Part shown: piece by piece, positions 1-9,382 of the stretch
Position numbering within the stretch: the stretch's first letter is position 1
Layout of the letters: each line of letters begins with the position of its first letter
Position numbers and translations under genes: made by a program
The notes under the pieces: model-generated
The model's input: only the letters and a program-made list of their open reading frames with translations
Told to the model about the DNA's origin: nothing
Database searches by the model: none
Assembly (NCBI GenBank): GCA_016711295.1
Contig: JADJTE010000005.1
Coordinates: 186,001 to 250,000, forward strand
From: Sphingobacteriales bacterium
GTDB taxonomy: Bacteria > Bacteroidota > Bacteroidia > Chitinophagales > UBA2359
DNA length: 64,000 nucleotides
Direction: 5' to 3'

Positions 1-1
1 G

Positions 2-364
2 CAACAAACGCAGCAATTGCTAAACCCCGATGAATTGCCCCAATTGCAAGTACGCGCCAACCTACGCGAACAATTGCGCCAGAAAGTGGCGGCACATCAA
101 ACCGCACTGCACAAAAATGGCATAGGACTGCCGTCGAGCAAACCTAATGATGCTCGACCTAATAAACTCACCATTTTCAGCCGTTTCGATTGGGCTTCTG
201 CGGCAGCCGTAGCAGTAGTGGCGGGTGGTTTATGGTTGGGGCAATTTGCCCTGTCGCCCGTAAACACTTCGGTCATGGCGCAAGATACGCTATCCCTACA
301 GCATACCATTTGGAGATTGGATAATGATACTGTTATGCCTTTGCGCCGCGATACAATGCAATAA
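2..364 (+). CDS. Single-pass membrane protein, 5' end outside window
   Basis: The reading frame is open to the left edge, so the gene begins outside the window; a TTG at 17 is only an internal possibility. The visible 120 or so residues are a charged, Gln/Arg-rich stretch, then one hydrophobic segment (WASAAAVAVVAGGLWLGQFA) and a short polar tail ending in a Thr/Asp/Arg-rich C-terminus. This cytoplasmic-helix/TM/short-tail layout resembles the small membrane partners that follow ECF sigma genes in Bacteroidota, but nothing seen proves an anti-sigma role. It converges with the acyltransferase gene 39 bases downstream. Function unknown. Confidence 0.6.
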   Translation, partial: QQTQQLLNPDELPQLQVRANLREQLRQKVAAHQTALHKNGIGLPSSKPNDARPNKLTIFSRFDWASAAAVAVVAGGLWLGQFALSPVNTSVMAQDTLSLQHTIWRLDNDTVMPLRRDTMQ

Positions 365-403
365 CGGTATAATACGTATTATTTCAAACGACTTGAATAT
401 GTA

Positions 404-2107
404 TTATATCAGTTCCTCTAACTTATAACCCATCAATCTATTGTGATAATAATAGAGTAAATTCATGTTTTCGGTCATTATTTGTCGGTCTTGACCCAAT
501 TTTAAGGGGCGCAAGGTGTGGTAAATGCCCAAGTTGATAATGCCATACTCGACAATTCGGGTGATATCGCCGTGTAGGTGTTTGCTGAGTTGTACCTCGC
601 CCACCTCGCTCATTTGGCGGAGGCGATTGCGCACGCGCTCTGCTATGGGTGCTAATTGCTCGAAAGGGATTTGGCGGTCTTCTTCGGGTAGGCGCAACAA
701 GCCGTATAAATCTAATCGGCGATGTTTGCGGCTCAAAATTTCAAAGGCGACAAATGCTACTAAATGGCTCGCCAATACGGTATTAGCGCGGTGAAAAGCG
801 CGAACGATTTCGTCGCCCAACATGCGCGTATATTCGGCGTCGCGTTGGGTATCGGCGCAATAGGTATCATTAGAGCGGAAATAGTCGGCAATATTGATGG
901 GGCAGCCGTGTTGGTCGAGGCTCGTGCCTTCGGCATCTACTCGATTGCCGAATACGTCCATTGGCGCACCAAACGACAATATCGCTTCGGATTTGGCAGC
1001 AAAAAATTTCCAGAAAAATTGGGTCAATTTGCGCAAACTGGGTGGGGTATCGCTGTCGATAAAATATTTTTCGCGCCCTATCTGCCGCAAATGCTGCTCT
1101 ATCAATTGTGAAGCTTCCAATACGAAGTGGTAATTGATGGCTAAGGGTACGACAAATATTTTTTTTGCCCCTGCTGCATTGCCCGCTTCGGCTGCCTTGA
1201 TGACGTTTTGGCATTGCGCATCTAAGGCAGAGCCTAACAAACCCAATTTGAGGTATGACTCTATTTGCCCACTCCGCGCACGAGTCCCGCCCGGAAAAAA
1301 CAAACTGTGGCAACCGCGCTCTAAGGTAAGGCGCGAAAAGGTTTTGAGTGTTTCGATATACAAGAGGCTCTTTTTGCGCCTATCAACTTTGTAAGGCCCC
1401 AAACGCTCCAAAAAAAACCGAAATGCAGGGCTATTGAATAGATTTAAACCGCCGCCATACAAAAAAGCGGGCAACCCAATAGAACTAATAATCCAACCCA
1501 CCAAAATCGAATCTAAATTGCTGAAATGAGTAGGTGTGAGCAGGATAGTTCCTTTGAGCGATAAAGCCCGCACGAGGTCTATATCGCCTGTTACTTGTAG
1601 GCGGTCGTGTATTTTTATTTTTGGAAAAAATATTTTTCGTGCCGATGCTGCATTGAGCAAGCGTGACACGGCAAGCGGCACAGCTTTGGTGGCAAAACGA
1701 TAAGAGTTGACGTTGAAATGCCCAGGTATTTCGTGGGCGTATCGCGATATGATTTTGCGGAACAATAGCCGCTCGGCATCGGTTTCGCCCTCAAAAGGCT
1801 TTTTGCGCGATATATCGATGAGTTGCTCGTTGACGGCGTTCCAGAACGGTTTTTCGTCTTTGGGGTCTACTGCCCAAGGTTCGTTTTTGATGCGTATGCG
1901 CTCTAAATACATCGTCCGCGCTACTTCTTCCATGATGCGCTTGGGGTCATTGCCCAATATTTGCCTGATGTGCTGCATCGATTCATCGATTAATTGCTCG
2001 ATGAATTGGGTTTTGTCGCGCTCCAATTGATAAATGGGCCATTCTTCGATATTGGGCTGCAATACTTGCCGTAGGGCTTGGTTGCTGGTTTTGATAAGGA
2101 TAGGCAT
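404..2107 (-). CDS. PlsC/PlsB-family glycerolipid acyltransferase
   Basis: Predicted to transfer an acyl chain to (lyso)glycerol-3-phosphate in membrane phospholipid synthesis. The 567-residue protein has a roughly 180-residue N-terminal extension of unknown role before the acyltransferase core. The HX4D catalytic motif is HFSNLD at residues 194-199. The substrate-binding block is FPGGTRARSG at 271-280, where the usual FPEGTRS glutamate is Gly. There is no obvious transmembrane anchor, so it is probably peripheral. The length is nearer PlsB-like enzymes than the roughly 250-residue PlsC, so the acyl acceptor (G3P or 1-acyl-G3P) is undecided. The start ATG at 2107 lies 96 bases from the end of the CoA-transferase gene on the same strand. 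Confidence 0.85.
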   Translation of the reverse strand: MPILIKTSNQALRQVLQPNIEEWPIYQLERDKTQFIEQLIDESMQHIRQILGNDPKRIMEEVARTMYLERIRIKNEPWAVDPKDEKPFWNAVNEQLIDISRKKPFEGETDAERLLFRKIISRYAHEIPGHFNVNSYRFATKAVPLAVSRLLNAASARKIFFPKIKIHDRLQVTGDIDLVRALSLKGTILLTPTHFSNLDSILVGWIISSIGLPAFLYGGGLNLFNSPAFRFFLERLGPYKVDRRKKSLLYIETLKTFSRLTLERGCHSLFFPGGTRARSGQIESYLKLGLLGSALDAQCQNVIKAAEAGNAAGAKKIFVVPLAINYHFVLEASQLIEQHLRQIGREKYFIDSDTPPSLRKLTQFFWKFFAAKSEAILSFGAPMDVFGNRVDAEGTSLDQHGCPINIADYFRSNDTYCADTQRDAEYTRMLGDEIVRAFHRANTVLASHLVAFVAFEILSRKHRRLDLYGLLRLPEEDRQIPFEQLAPIAERVRNRLRQMSEVGEVQLSKHLHGDITRIVEYGIINLGIYHTLRPLKLGQDRQIMTENMNLLYYYHNRLMGYKLEELI

Positions 2108-2203
2108 AGAATAGACCCCTTTGATGCTCTTGGGTATATTGGATAAAAACGGTATGGATAAATGGGATTTGATGCCGACAATATAGACAGAACAAGCAAC
2201 TGA

Positions 2204-2860
2204 TTATGCCAATACCATTTCGGGCACTTCGGCGGGCACTTGTAGTTTTCCTGCGGTTTTGGCTACTATTTCTTCGACCGACACGCCAGGTGCGCGTTCT
2301 ACGAGCCTGAACCCATTAGGCGTAACGTCTAATACGGCTAATTCGGTCACGATGCGGCGCACACAGGCTGTACCTGTGAGGGGCAGCGTGCATTGGGGCA
2401 GCAATTTCGATTCGCCTTCTTTGTTGGTGTGCATCATTGCCACTACGATATTTTTGGCACCCGCTACCAAGTCCATTGCGCCGCCCATACCTTTTACCAT
2501 TTTGCCGGGTATTTTCCAATTGGCGATGTCGCCGTTTTCGGATACCTCCATCGCGCCTAAGACGGTCAGATGTACGTGCCCGCCGCGTATCATAGCAAAA
2601 CTCGTGGCGGAGTCGAAATAGCTGCCGCCTTCTAAGATAGTTACGGTTTGTTTGCCTGCATTGATGAGGTCGGGGTCTAATTCGCTTTCGGTCGGGAAGG
2701 GACCTAAGCCGAGCATACCATTTTCGGATTGTAAAATGATATTCATGCCTTGGGGTATATAGTTGGCAACTAATGTGGGTATGCCTATTCCCAAATTGAC
2801 ATAATAACCGTCTTGTAGTTCTTGCGCTATGCGCTTGGCGATGCCATGTTTGTCGAGCAT
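2204..2860 (-). CDS. scoB: 3-oxoacid CoA-transferase, subunit B
   Basis: Beta subunit of the succinyl-CoA:3-ketoacid (or acetate:acetoacetate) CoA-transferase family, which moves CoA between carboxylic acids. The 218 residues are the normal length for a separate B subunit. Conserved features are [11 protein letters not shown] at 21-31 and the catalytic-glutamate motif QSENGMLG with Glu46. Family knowledge says activity needs an A subunit, normally encoded just upstream. Here the upstream neighbour is an unrelated divergent gene and the downstream one is the acyltransferase, so the A subunit must lie elsewhere. The exact acyl substrate cannot be read from the sequence. Confidence 0.9.
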   Translation of the reverse strand: MLDKHGIAKRIAQELQDGYYVNLGIGIPTLVANYIPQGMNIILQSENGMLGLGPFPTESELDPDLINAGKQTVTILEGGSYFDSATSFAMIRGGHVHLTVLGAMEVSENGDIANWKIPGKMVKGMGGAMDLVAGAKNIVVAMMHTNKEGESKLLPQCTLPLTGTACVRRIVTELAVLDVTPNGFRLVERAPGVSVEEIVAKTAGKLQVPAEVPEMVLA

Positions 2861-3238
2861 ATCGATATAAAAAATTTGGGGTTTTGATTTAAATTACCAT
2901 ATCTTGTTAGAAACGAGAATATTGGCGGCTAAAAAAATAAGGTAAAAACGGTATTTCGTTGCGCAAACCAAAAACCGCATTTACCTATTTGCGAAAGCAT
3001 TGCTTTCATTAGCGCAAAAATACGGTGGATGTCTGACATAAGCAAATGTAAGCGCAGATTTAGGCGCGATATTTTAGGAGGGCGATATAGTTTTTGTCTG
3101 TGCGGCAATTTTCTTGCTTTGGTGTAAGTTTGTCGATGTTGTGCGAAGGAATAAATTATTGATGAGAAGCCCACCCGAAAAATACTTATCTTGCGGCGTT
3201 TTTGACCATCGCCTTGCTGCGGCAATCCTATACCGAAC
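2861..3238. other. Intergenic region between divergent genes
   Basis: This 378-base spacer separates scoB (minus strand) from the helical-protein gene (plus strand) and should hold both promoters. I found no convincing TAnnTTTG box with a spaced TTTG in either direction. A 122-codon minus-strand reading frame crosses it and runs into the start of the plus-strand gene, but it is rich in Arg/Ser/Phe with no domain and is judged spurious. Confidence 0.5.
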
Positions 3239-4738
3239 ATGCGCAATTTATTTGACCTAATCGGCAAATTGACAAAAGAAGAAAAGCGGCATTTCAAAAT
3301 CTACTTGCAGCGCATTAAGCAAGCAGACGGCGAGCATCGCTTAATTACCTTGTTTGATTTGGTAAACGATGGCATCTGCCAAACCGACGACGCACTCAAC
3401 GGGCGTTTATATCCGCATAATACGGACAAAAACGCCTATTACCGGCTCAAAAATAGGCTTATCGCCGATTTGGAGCGTAGCCTGCTATTGCTCCACGTTG
3501 GTATGAACGACCGAGTAGAAATTATGAGCCAAATTTCGATGGCACAAATTTACTACTTCAAAGCCTTGTATAAAGATGCCTACGAACTGCTAAAAAAAGC
3601 CGAGCGCAACGCCGAGAAAGGCGACCATACCGACTTGTTGGCAGTAATATATGAATTAATTGTTAAAATGGCATTCGATTTTGAACCCATAGACCTAAAA
3701 AACTATTCCGACAAGCAATTAAACAACCTGACGCGCTACCAAAATGCCCTGCAAACCGACCGTTTGATTAAAAATTTGTCCTATCGGCTGCTCAAATCAA
3801 ATTTTAATGTGCGCGATACTCACCTCAATACCACCTTAGAAGAAATACGCGAAACATTGAGCATACAAACAGAATTGCTCGAATCGCCCAAAATGCAGTT
3901 TGATATCAGCAATACAATACGCCGTATTTTGCTCCAAAAAGAAGATTACGACGGTTTAGAAGCGTATTTAATCGAAAACCTCCGCGATTTTGAAACCAAA
4001 CAACTGTATAAAAAAGAAACGCATGTCCATAAGATAATTTCGCTGATTTGGTTGGTCAATACCTTGCTAAAAAACAGGAAATTTAAAGCTATGAATAGCT
4101 ATACCGCTTTGCTACACGAGGCTTTATTGGCATACAATAAATTGTATTACGAAAAATATATTTGGATATACTATCAAAGTTTAATATCACAATATTTCTA
4201 TTCCAACGAATTGGTTCATGCCATAGACTTACTGAATAGCCTAAGCAACGAGCGGCATAGCAGCGGAGCTACGCAATACGATATGTTTGTATATGGCAAT
4301 TTGTCGGTGGATTACTATTGTGCGCAGCAGTTGCGCAAGGCGATGAGCAGTTTGGCTCCTTTATTGCAACGCGAGGTATTTGGCAAATTGTCGGTCGAGC
4401 TACAACTTCGGGTGCGGCTTTTGGAAGTTATTTTGCACTACGAAAATAGCGATTTCGATTTTATAGACTATAAAATAAGCGAAATACGCCATGCCTATAA
4501 AACGCTCTTGCAGCAGGGGACGTATAGCCGCGAATCGGCATTTATTCGCTTGTTCAAACGCTGTATTGCTCATCCCAAACCTTTTTCCGATGCCACTATT
4601 CGGCAGCGCATCGCCGATTTTGTGCAAGATTCGCCGCCTTTCGCGCCCAGTTCTAACGAATTTATCAGCTATCGCCTATGGTTCGAATCGAAATTGCATA
4701 AGGTCGATTATTACGAATTGGTATTGCGCAGTGTATAG
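3239..4738 (+). CDS. Helical (TPR-like) protein of unknown function
   Basis: A 499-residue soluble protein without signal peptide or membrane segment. It is almost entirely predicted helical, with repeated amphipathic stretches such as IYYFKALYKDAYELLKKAER (about residues 108-127) that look like degenerate TPR helix pairs. The N-terminus (MRNLFDLIGKLTKEEKRHFK) resembles a large family of Bacteroidota hypothetical proteins. That recognition is from memory and gives no function. No catalytic motif is visible. The gene converges on ftsK with a 6-base gap, so it is probably monocistronic. Confidence 0.7.
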   Translation: MRNLFDLIGKLTKEEKRHFKIYLQRIKQADGEHRLITLFDLVNDGICQTDDALNGRLYPHNTDKNAYYRLKNRLIADLERSLLLLHVGMNDRVEIMSQISMAQIYYFKALYKDAYELLKKAERNAEKGDHTDLLAVIYELIVKMAFDFEPIDLKNYSDKQLNNLTRYQNALQTDRLIKNLSYRLLKSNFNVRDTHLNTTLEEIRETLSIQTELLESPKMQFDISNTIRRILLQKEDYDGLEAYLIENLRDFETKQLYKKETHVHKIISLIWLVNTLLKNRKFKAMNSYTALLHEALLAYNKLYYEKYIWIYYQSLISQYFYSNELVHAIDLLNSLSNERHSSGATQYDMFVYGNLSVDYYCAQQLRKAMSSLAPLLQREVFGKLSVELQLRVRLLEVILHYENSDFDFIDYKISEIRHAYKTLLQQGTYSRESAFIRLFKRCIAHPKPFSDATIRQRIADFVQDSPPFAPSSNEFISYRLWFESKLHKVDYYELVLRSV

Positions 4739-4744
4739 CGGTAG

Positions 4745-7360
4745 CTATCGCTTTTTCATTTTTTGTAGATAAGCGTCCAATTCGTATTCGTCGTAGACGA
4801 GTACTTCGCGGGGTTTGCTGCCCTGATTAGCACCTACGATGCCTGCTTTTTCTAATTGGTCCATCAAACGCCCTGCTCGGTTATAGCCCAATTTCATGCG
4901 GCGTTGTATGAGCGAGGTAGAGCCTTGTTGGTGTTGGACGATAAGGCGGGCAGCGTCTTCAAACATATCATCGAGTTCAAGGTTTTCGGGAGATGTGGAA
5001 CTCTTTCCACCACCACCATCGTCGTCGTCGCGGTATTCGGGCAGCAGAAATGCGCTGGGGTAGCCTTGTTGGTCGCCGATAAATTCGGCTACGCGTTCTA
5101 CTTCGGGCGTATCTATAAAGGCAGATTGGAGGCGTATGATGTCGCCGCCGATAGAAAGCAACATATCGCCGCGTCCGATAAGTTGGTTGGCTCCGCCTTG
5201 GTCTAAGATAGTTCGCGAGTCGATTTTGGAGGTTACTTTAAAAGCAACGCGCACAGGGAAATTGGCTTTTATCGTACCCGTAATGATATTGACGGTAGGG
5301 CGTTGGGTGGCAATAACGAGGTGTATACCGATGGCACGCGCTAACTGCGCCAAACGCGCCAAGGGCAATTCTATCTCTTTGCCTGCGGTCATTATCAGGT
5401 CGGCAAATTCGTCTATTACCAGCACGATATAGGGCAGAAATCGGTGTCCTTTGTCGGGATTTAGGCGGCGTTGTTTAAATTTGGCGTTATACTCGCGTAT
5501 GTTGCGCACATAAGCGCGTTTGAGCAAGTCATACCGTTGGTCCATTTCTATACAAAGCGCGTTGAGGGTGCTAATGACTTTCTTAATATCTGTAACGATG
5601 GGTTCGCTTTCGTCAGGTAGTTTGGCTAAAAAATGTTTTTCGATGATGCTAAATAGCGATAACTCGACCTTTTTGGGGTCTATCATTACAAATTTTATTT
5701 CGGCGGGGTGTTTTTTGTAGAGCAGCGATACCAAAATGGCATTGAGGCATACCGATTTGCCCTGCCCCGTAGCACCTGCCAGCAATAAGTGGGGCATTTT
5801 GGCGAGGTCGGCAATATAATCTTCGTCCGATATAGTTTTGCCCAAGGCGATAGGCAAATCCATTTTGGCATTTTTGAATTTATCAGAGCCCAACAATGCG
5901 CGTAGCGATACGATTTCTTTGTGCTGATTGGGCACTTCTATGCCTATGGTGCCTTTGCCCGGCATAGGGGCAATAATCCTGATGCCAAGAGCCGATAAAC
6001 TAAGGGCGATGTCGTCTTCGAGGCTTCGTATGCGCGAGATACGGATACCTGCCGCGGGCACTACCTCAAATAGTGTGACGGTGGGCCCGGGGGTAGCACT
6101 AATTTGGACAATATCGATGCCATAATTGCCTAATGTTTCGAGGATTTGTTTTTTGTTGCGCTCCAATTCTTCTTTGTCTATCGCCAAGCGGTCTTCGGCA
6201 TATAGGTCGCGCCCGTATTCGTCTAATAGGTCTAAGGGCGGGCGTTTGTAGCGGCTTAGGTCGAGTTTGGGGTCGTATTCTTCGCGTCCGTTCAGCAAGT
6301 CGTCGTCGGCATTATTGCTTTCGATATGGCTGGGTTGGCGCTCGACAATGGGCGTGTCGCTGGGAGGGGCAAGCACGGTGGGTGCTATTTCGCGGGTTGT
6401 TTCGTTGATACTGAGCAATAATTCGCCACTGCGGTCCTTGTTAGTGTCTTTTTTGGTCGGGTTTAGAATGGTTGTATGGGTATTGGGTGCTTCAAAATCG
6501 AGTTCTGCTTGTTTGCCTTGTTGTGATAGGGTAGGGTCTTCTTCCGCTTCGCTCTCGTCGTCTGTTCTTGTGCTGGCTTGTGTTTTGGGTGTATTATTGC
6601 GTTTAGTTTTGGCACTGTTTTGTTCTAAGGCGTTGGCTTGGTATACTTCGTCGTCATGGATAGCGGCGGGAGAGAAAATGCGGCGCAATTGGTGTAAAAA
6701 TCGAACAACTTGGAGCGGGAGTGCTACACGCACCCAATCCCAGATGGGTTCGGATAGTACAGAGAGTGCTACGAACCAGAGAAACAGCAGGATAGCTGCC
6801 GAGCCTATCATATTGCCAAATCCATGCAGCCATATTTGGATGACATTGCCAATACCTCCGCCTACGGGAAAACTCCAAGCCAAGCCAAACGCGAACCAGC
6901 TAAATGTTACCGACGCGAGTAGCATATAGACAAGTGTATTGCGGTAGCGTATGCCGAGCCATTCGCTGCGATGCCCCAATAGTTTTTGCGCGGTCAAATA
7001 GAGCAGATATAGCAGTCCAAAGGCAGGAAGCCCCAACCAACGATAGATAAATAGGTTAGACAAATAGCTGCCTATACGCCCTAACCAATTGTCTGTATAT
7101 ATATCGGAATTAGTAAAAATATCTAATAGCGAGGCGGTTTTGATATAGCTGTCGTCGGTGCGCCACGTAAATAGGTAGGAAACAAACGATATACTAAGGC
7201 ATAGCAGTAAAAAATAGCATAAATAGCCCAACAAATGACTCGTTTGTGGGCTGTCTATTATTTGTTCAATCCTTTTTTGTAATTGCTTCGTGCTGTTAGT
7301 ATTAGACTTAGCCCTGCCAGACGGTTTGTTGCCGCTTGCTGGTGTCGAGTTATTTGCCAT
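4745..7360 (-). CDS. ftsK: DNA translocase FtsK
   Basis: Septum-anchored ATPase that pumps the chromosome terminus through the closing division site and supports dimer resolution. The 871 residues show: N-terminal hydrophobic segments between about 43 and 205 (four TM helices), an acidic/polar linker (about 230-380), the alpha/beta RecA-like motor with Walker A GATGQGKS at 528-535 and Walker B VLVIDEFADL near 647-655, and a C-terminal gamma winged-helix domain (about 805-871) that in the family reads KOPS sites. All hallmarks are intact and there is no frameshift. A -7 box (TAACTTTG) lies 48 bases upstream of the start. Confidence 0.97.
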   Translation of the reverse strand: MANNSTPASGNKPSGRAKSNTNSTKQLQKRIEQIIDSPQTSHLLGYLCYFLLLCLSISFVSYLFTWRTDDSYIKTASLLDIFTNSDIYTDNWLGRIGSYLSNLFIYRWLGLPAFGLLYLLYLTAQKLLGHRSEWLGIRYRNTLVYMLLASVTFSWFAFGLAWSFPVGGGIGNVIQIWLHGFGNMIGSAAILLFLWFVALSVLSEPIWDWVRVALPLQVVRFLHQLRRIFSPAAIHDDEVYQANALEQNSAKTKRNNTPKTQASTRTDDESEAEEDPTLSQQGKQAELDFEAPNTHTTILNPTKKDTNKDRSGELLLSINETTREIAPTVLAPPSDTPIVERQPSHIESNNADDDLLNGREEYDPKLDLSRYKRPPLDLLDEYGRDLYAEDRLAIDKEELERNKKQILETLGNYGIDIVQISATPGPTVTLFEVVPAAGIRISRIRSLEDDIALSLSALGIRIIAPMPGKGTIGIEVPNQHKEIVSLRALLGSDKFKNAKMDLPIALGKTISDEDYIADLAKMPHLLLAGATGQGKSVCLNAILVSLLYKKHPAEIKFVMIDPKKVELSLFSIIEKHFLAKLPDESEPIVTDIKKVISTLNALCIEMDQRYDLLKRAYVRNIREYNAKFKQRRLNPDKGHRFLPYIVLVIDEFADLIMTAGKEIELPLARLAQLARAIGIHLVIATQRPTVNIITGTIKANFPVRVAFKVTSKIDSRTILDQGGANQLIGRGDMLLSIGGDIIRLQSAFIDTPEVERVAEFIGDQQGYPSAFLLPEYRDDDDGGGGKSSTSPENLELDDMFEDAARLIVQHQQGSTSLIQRRMKLGYNRAGRLMDQLEKAGIVGANQGSKPREVLVYDEYELDAYLQKMKKR

Positions 7361-7407
7361 AATCCTATTTCAGAGGTGGGTGGGTTGTGGGTTGTTTTCG
7401 GGCGGTG

Positions 7408-7415
7408 CAAAGTTA
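7408..7415 (-). promoter_or_regulatory. Putative -7 box of ftsK promoter
   Basis: On the minus strand these bases read TAACTTTG, matching the Bacteroidota -7 consensus TAnnTTTG, 48 bases before the ftsK ATG. A TTTG lies 22 bases further upstream, slightly farther than the usual 19 or so. Confidence 0.5.
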
Positions 7416-7629
7416 CTTTATTTTTGCATACCATCGGCAAAACAGTCTTATAATATTCTAAATATTGGGGGCAAGGCATAGGGCTTTTTTCTTTGAAAGG
7501 ACATACCTATTCCGAGATGATGCCCAATAAAGACGAGTAAATTTGTTCGTCAATGCCCATAAATCAAATACTTTGGGACATTTTGAGAAAGGAGAAAAGC
7601 AGCTATCTACGCCTGTGTGCCGAGAGGAG

Positions 7630-9369
7630 TTAGGGGCGCAGCGATATTTGTACCTCCGTATCCCAATTACTTTTTACTTCTATGGCATCGTTGTTGTTAC
7701 CTACGCTAAACAGGATTTCGGGTTGTCGTTTTTGGGCATAATCGCCCGTATCCCACTTGCCATTGCGGTTGGCATCGTCAATGACGAACACGCTATACGT
7801 ACCTGCATTGATTTGCTCCCATTGCATTTGGGCTTTGTCGAGTGGGCTTTGCAGCAAAATTTTGTCGCCTTTCGGGTTGCGCAACTGAAAAATATATGAC
7901 TTTTGCGGGTCAAAATCTGTGCAGCGCAGTTGTAGCGTCCCATAGCGATTCTGGGCTTGTGCCTTAAACTTCAGCACTATTTCATCGTTGCTTTGCCCCC
8001 AAAAATCGCTCATCGTGCTGTCGGGTATGGTCAGTTCGTATTGTACTTCGCCGCGCCAAGCATAATTGAGGTGCAGACGGCGCGGGTATTGAGGGTCAAA
8101 ACTATACCGCACCCCTTGTATGGGTAGCGTATCGGCAGTAAGTTCGAGCCTTGCCGTATCGAAGCGCAGGAGCGGAGCTGAAAACTCAAACCAAATTGGC
8201 TTGTTTAGGTCAAATGAGGCATTGCCTCTGCCCGACCGTATATTAGATGTGTATTTGATGGGTTGTATCGTTTTTGTTGCGGGGCTTGGCTTGAACCGCA
8301 CCGTATCGCTAAAACCCTCTGCTCCTGTGAGGGCAAACGACAAAACCGTAGCTTCGGGCACGTTCCTATACCATACCGTAGCCGTATCATTATCGGGTGT
8401 TAGCTCTATGCGGTAGTCCGGGTCTTGTAACAGACTATCAGCAGCTACCAAGTGCAAGCTATCTATTCCTTTGGTGAACAGAATAACCGACCTGCCATAC
8501 TCGCGCACTTGTTTTTCGGCAATTTGTGATTTTTCTTTGCCTTCGCCGAACAAACGCATTAGAATGGGCGGCGTACTGCTCCAATTAGCCGTGTTGATGT
8601 TGGATAAGGTATCGTTATGGGTGGTGTCAGGTAGTAGAGGGGCTTGGGGTGCAGCAACGCGCACAAGACTATCGAGAAAGGCGATTTGCTCGTTGGGTTG
8701 GTCGTAATAGTAGTTGTTATTTTGGTCGTTGAGGGCAAAAATGTGATAATTACCCGCCGCTACATTGCTCAGTTTAAATTGCCCATTTTCGTTGCAGCGT
8801 GTGAGATAGCGCGGTTGCATGGTCAAAAAAGCAGTATCGGCACTCGTTTCGGGATATAGCAATACCAACGTGTTATTGGCGGCTTGGTTGGTTTGGGCAT
8901 TTAGTACTTTTCCCTTCAAAAATAGGGTATCGCGCGTGGCACCTGTCGAGAAGGTATATTCAAAGCCGTGTAATACATTGCCTTCGTTTACGTCTTTCAG
9001 ATTTTCGCCAAAAAAAACGGTATAGGTTGTATTGGGCAATAGCGGTTCTTTAAAGTCGATGATGACGTTTTTGCCGCGCAATTTGAAATCGGGTTGTTTG
9101 CCTACCAAAGGCGATATCAAGATAGTAGTGGCGTTTTGGATATCGGTAAATTCATCAAATTGCAGGGTGACGCTTGCGTCTAAGGGCACATTGAGTGCGC
9201 CGTTAGCAGGCACGGAATGTAGCATTTTGGGGGCATCTTTGTCGGGGGCACCGCCTGTAGGTGGCACGCGATTGGCGCACGAATATTCACCTACAAGTGC
9301 TATCAACAAACCCCATACGAGGGCATAGCGGCGCACAGCAGTAGCGTATTGGGAGGGCAGTTGTAACAT
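7630..9369 (-). CDS. Ig-like (Big_5) domain lipoprotein
   Basis: Predicted outer-surface or periplasmic lipoprotein. I choose the ATG at 9369: an upstream in-frame ATG at 9402 would overlap the amidase gene and put a charged stretch before the signal sequence. The signal peptide (YALVWGLLIALVGEYSC) is followed by the Bacteroidota-typical CANRVPPTGG, then an SbsA/Big_5-type Ig-like domain (about residues 50-140, with LPNTTYTVFFGENLKD and EYTFSTG), a carboxypeptidase-regulatory-like segment (GKVLNAQTNQ...) and further beta-rich modules to residue 579. The family is widespread in Bacteroidota and without assigned function. It begins 13 bases after the amidase stop on the same strand, so co-transcription is likely. 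Confidence 0.8.
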   Translation of the reverse strand: MLQLPSQYATAVRRYALVWGLLIALVGEYSCANRVPPTGGAPDKDAPKMLHSVPANGALNVPLDASVTLQFDEFTDIQNATTILISPLVGKQPDFKLRGKNVIIDFKEPLLPNTTYTVFFGENLKDVNEGNVLHGFEYTFSTGATRDTLFLKGKVLNAQTNQAANNTLVLLYPETSADTAFLTMQPRYLTRCNENGQFKLSNVAAGNYHIFALNDQNNNYYYDQPNEQIAFLDSLVRVAAPQAPLLPDTTHNDTLSNINTANWSSTPPILMRLFGEGKEKSQIAEKQVREYGRSVILFTKGIDSLHLVAADSLLQDPDYRIELTPDNDTATVWYRNVPEATVLSFALTGAEGFSDTVRFKPSPATKTIQPIKYTSNIRSGRGNASFDLNKPIWFEFSAPLLRFDTARLELTADTLPIQGVRYSFDPQYPRRLHLNYAWRGEVQYELTIPDSTMSDFWGQSNDEIVLKFKAQAQNRYGTLQLRCTDFDPQKSYIFQLRNPKGDKILLQSPLDKAQMQWEQINAGTYSVFVIDDANRNGKWDTGDYAQKRQPEILFSVGNNNDAIEVKSNWDTEVQISLRP

Positions 9370-9382
9370 ATTTCGCGGGGTC

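Noticed and set aside
2929..3297. 122-codon minus-strand gene
   Set aside because: Overlaps the start of a better-supported plus-strand gene, has biased low-complexity composition and no domain.
6133..6929. Plus-strand genes of 91 and 220 codons
   Set aside because: They lie antisense to the intact ftsK linker and membrane region and only reflect its codon pattern.
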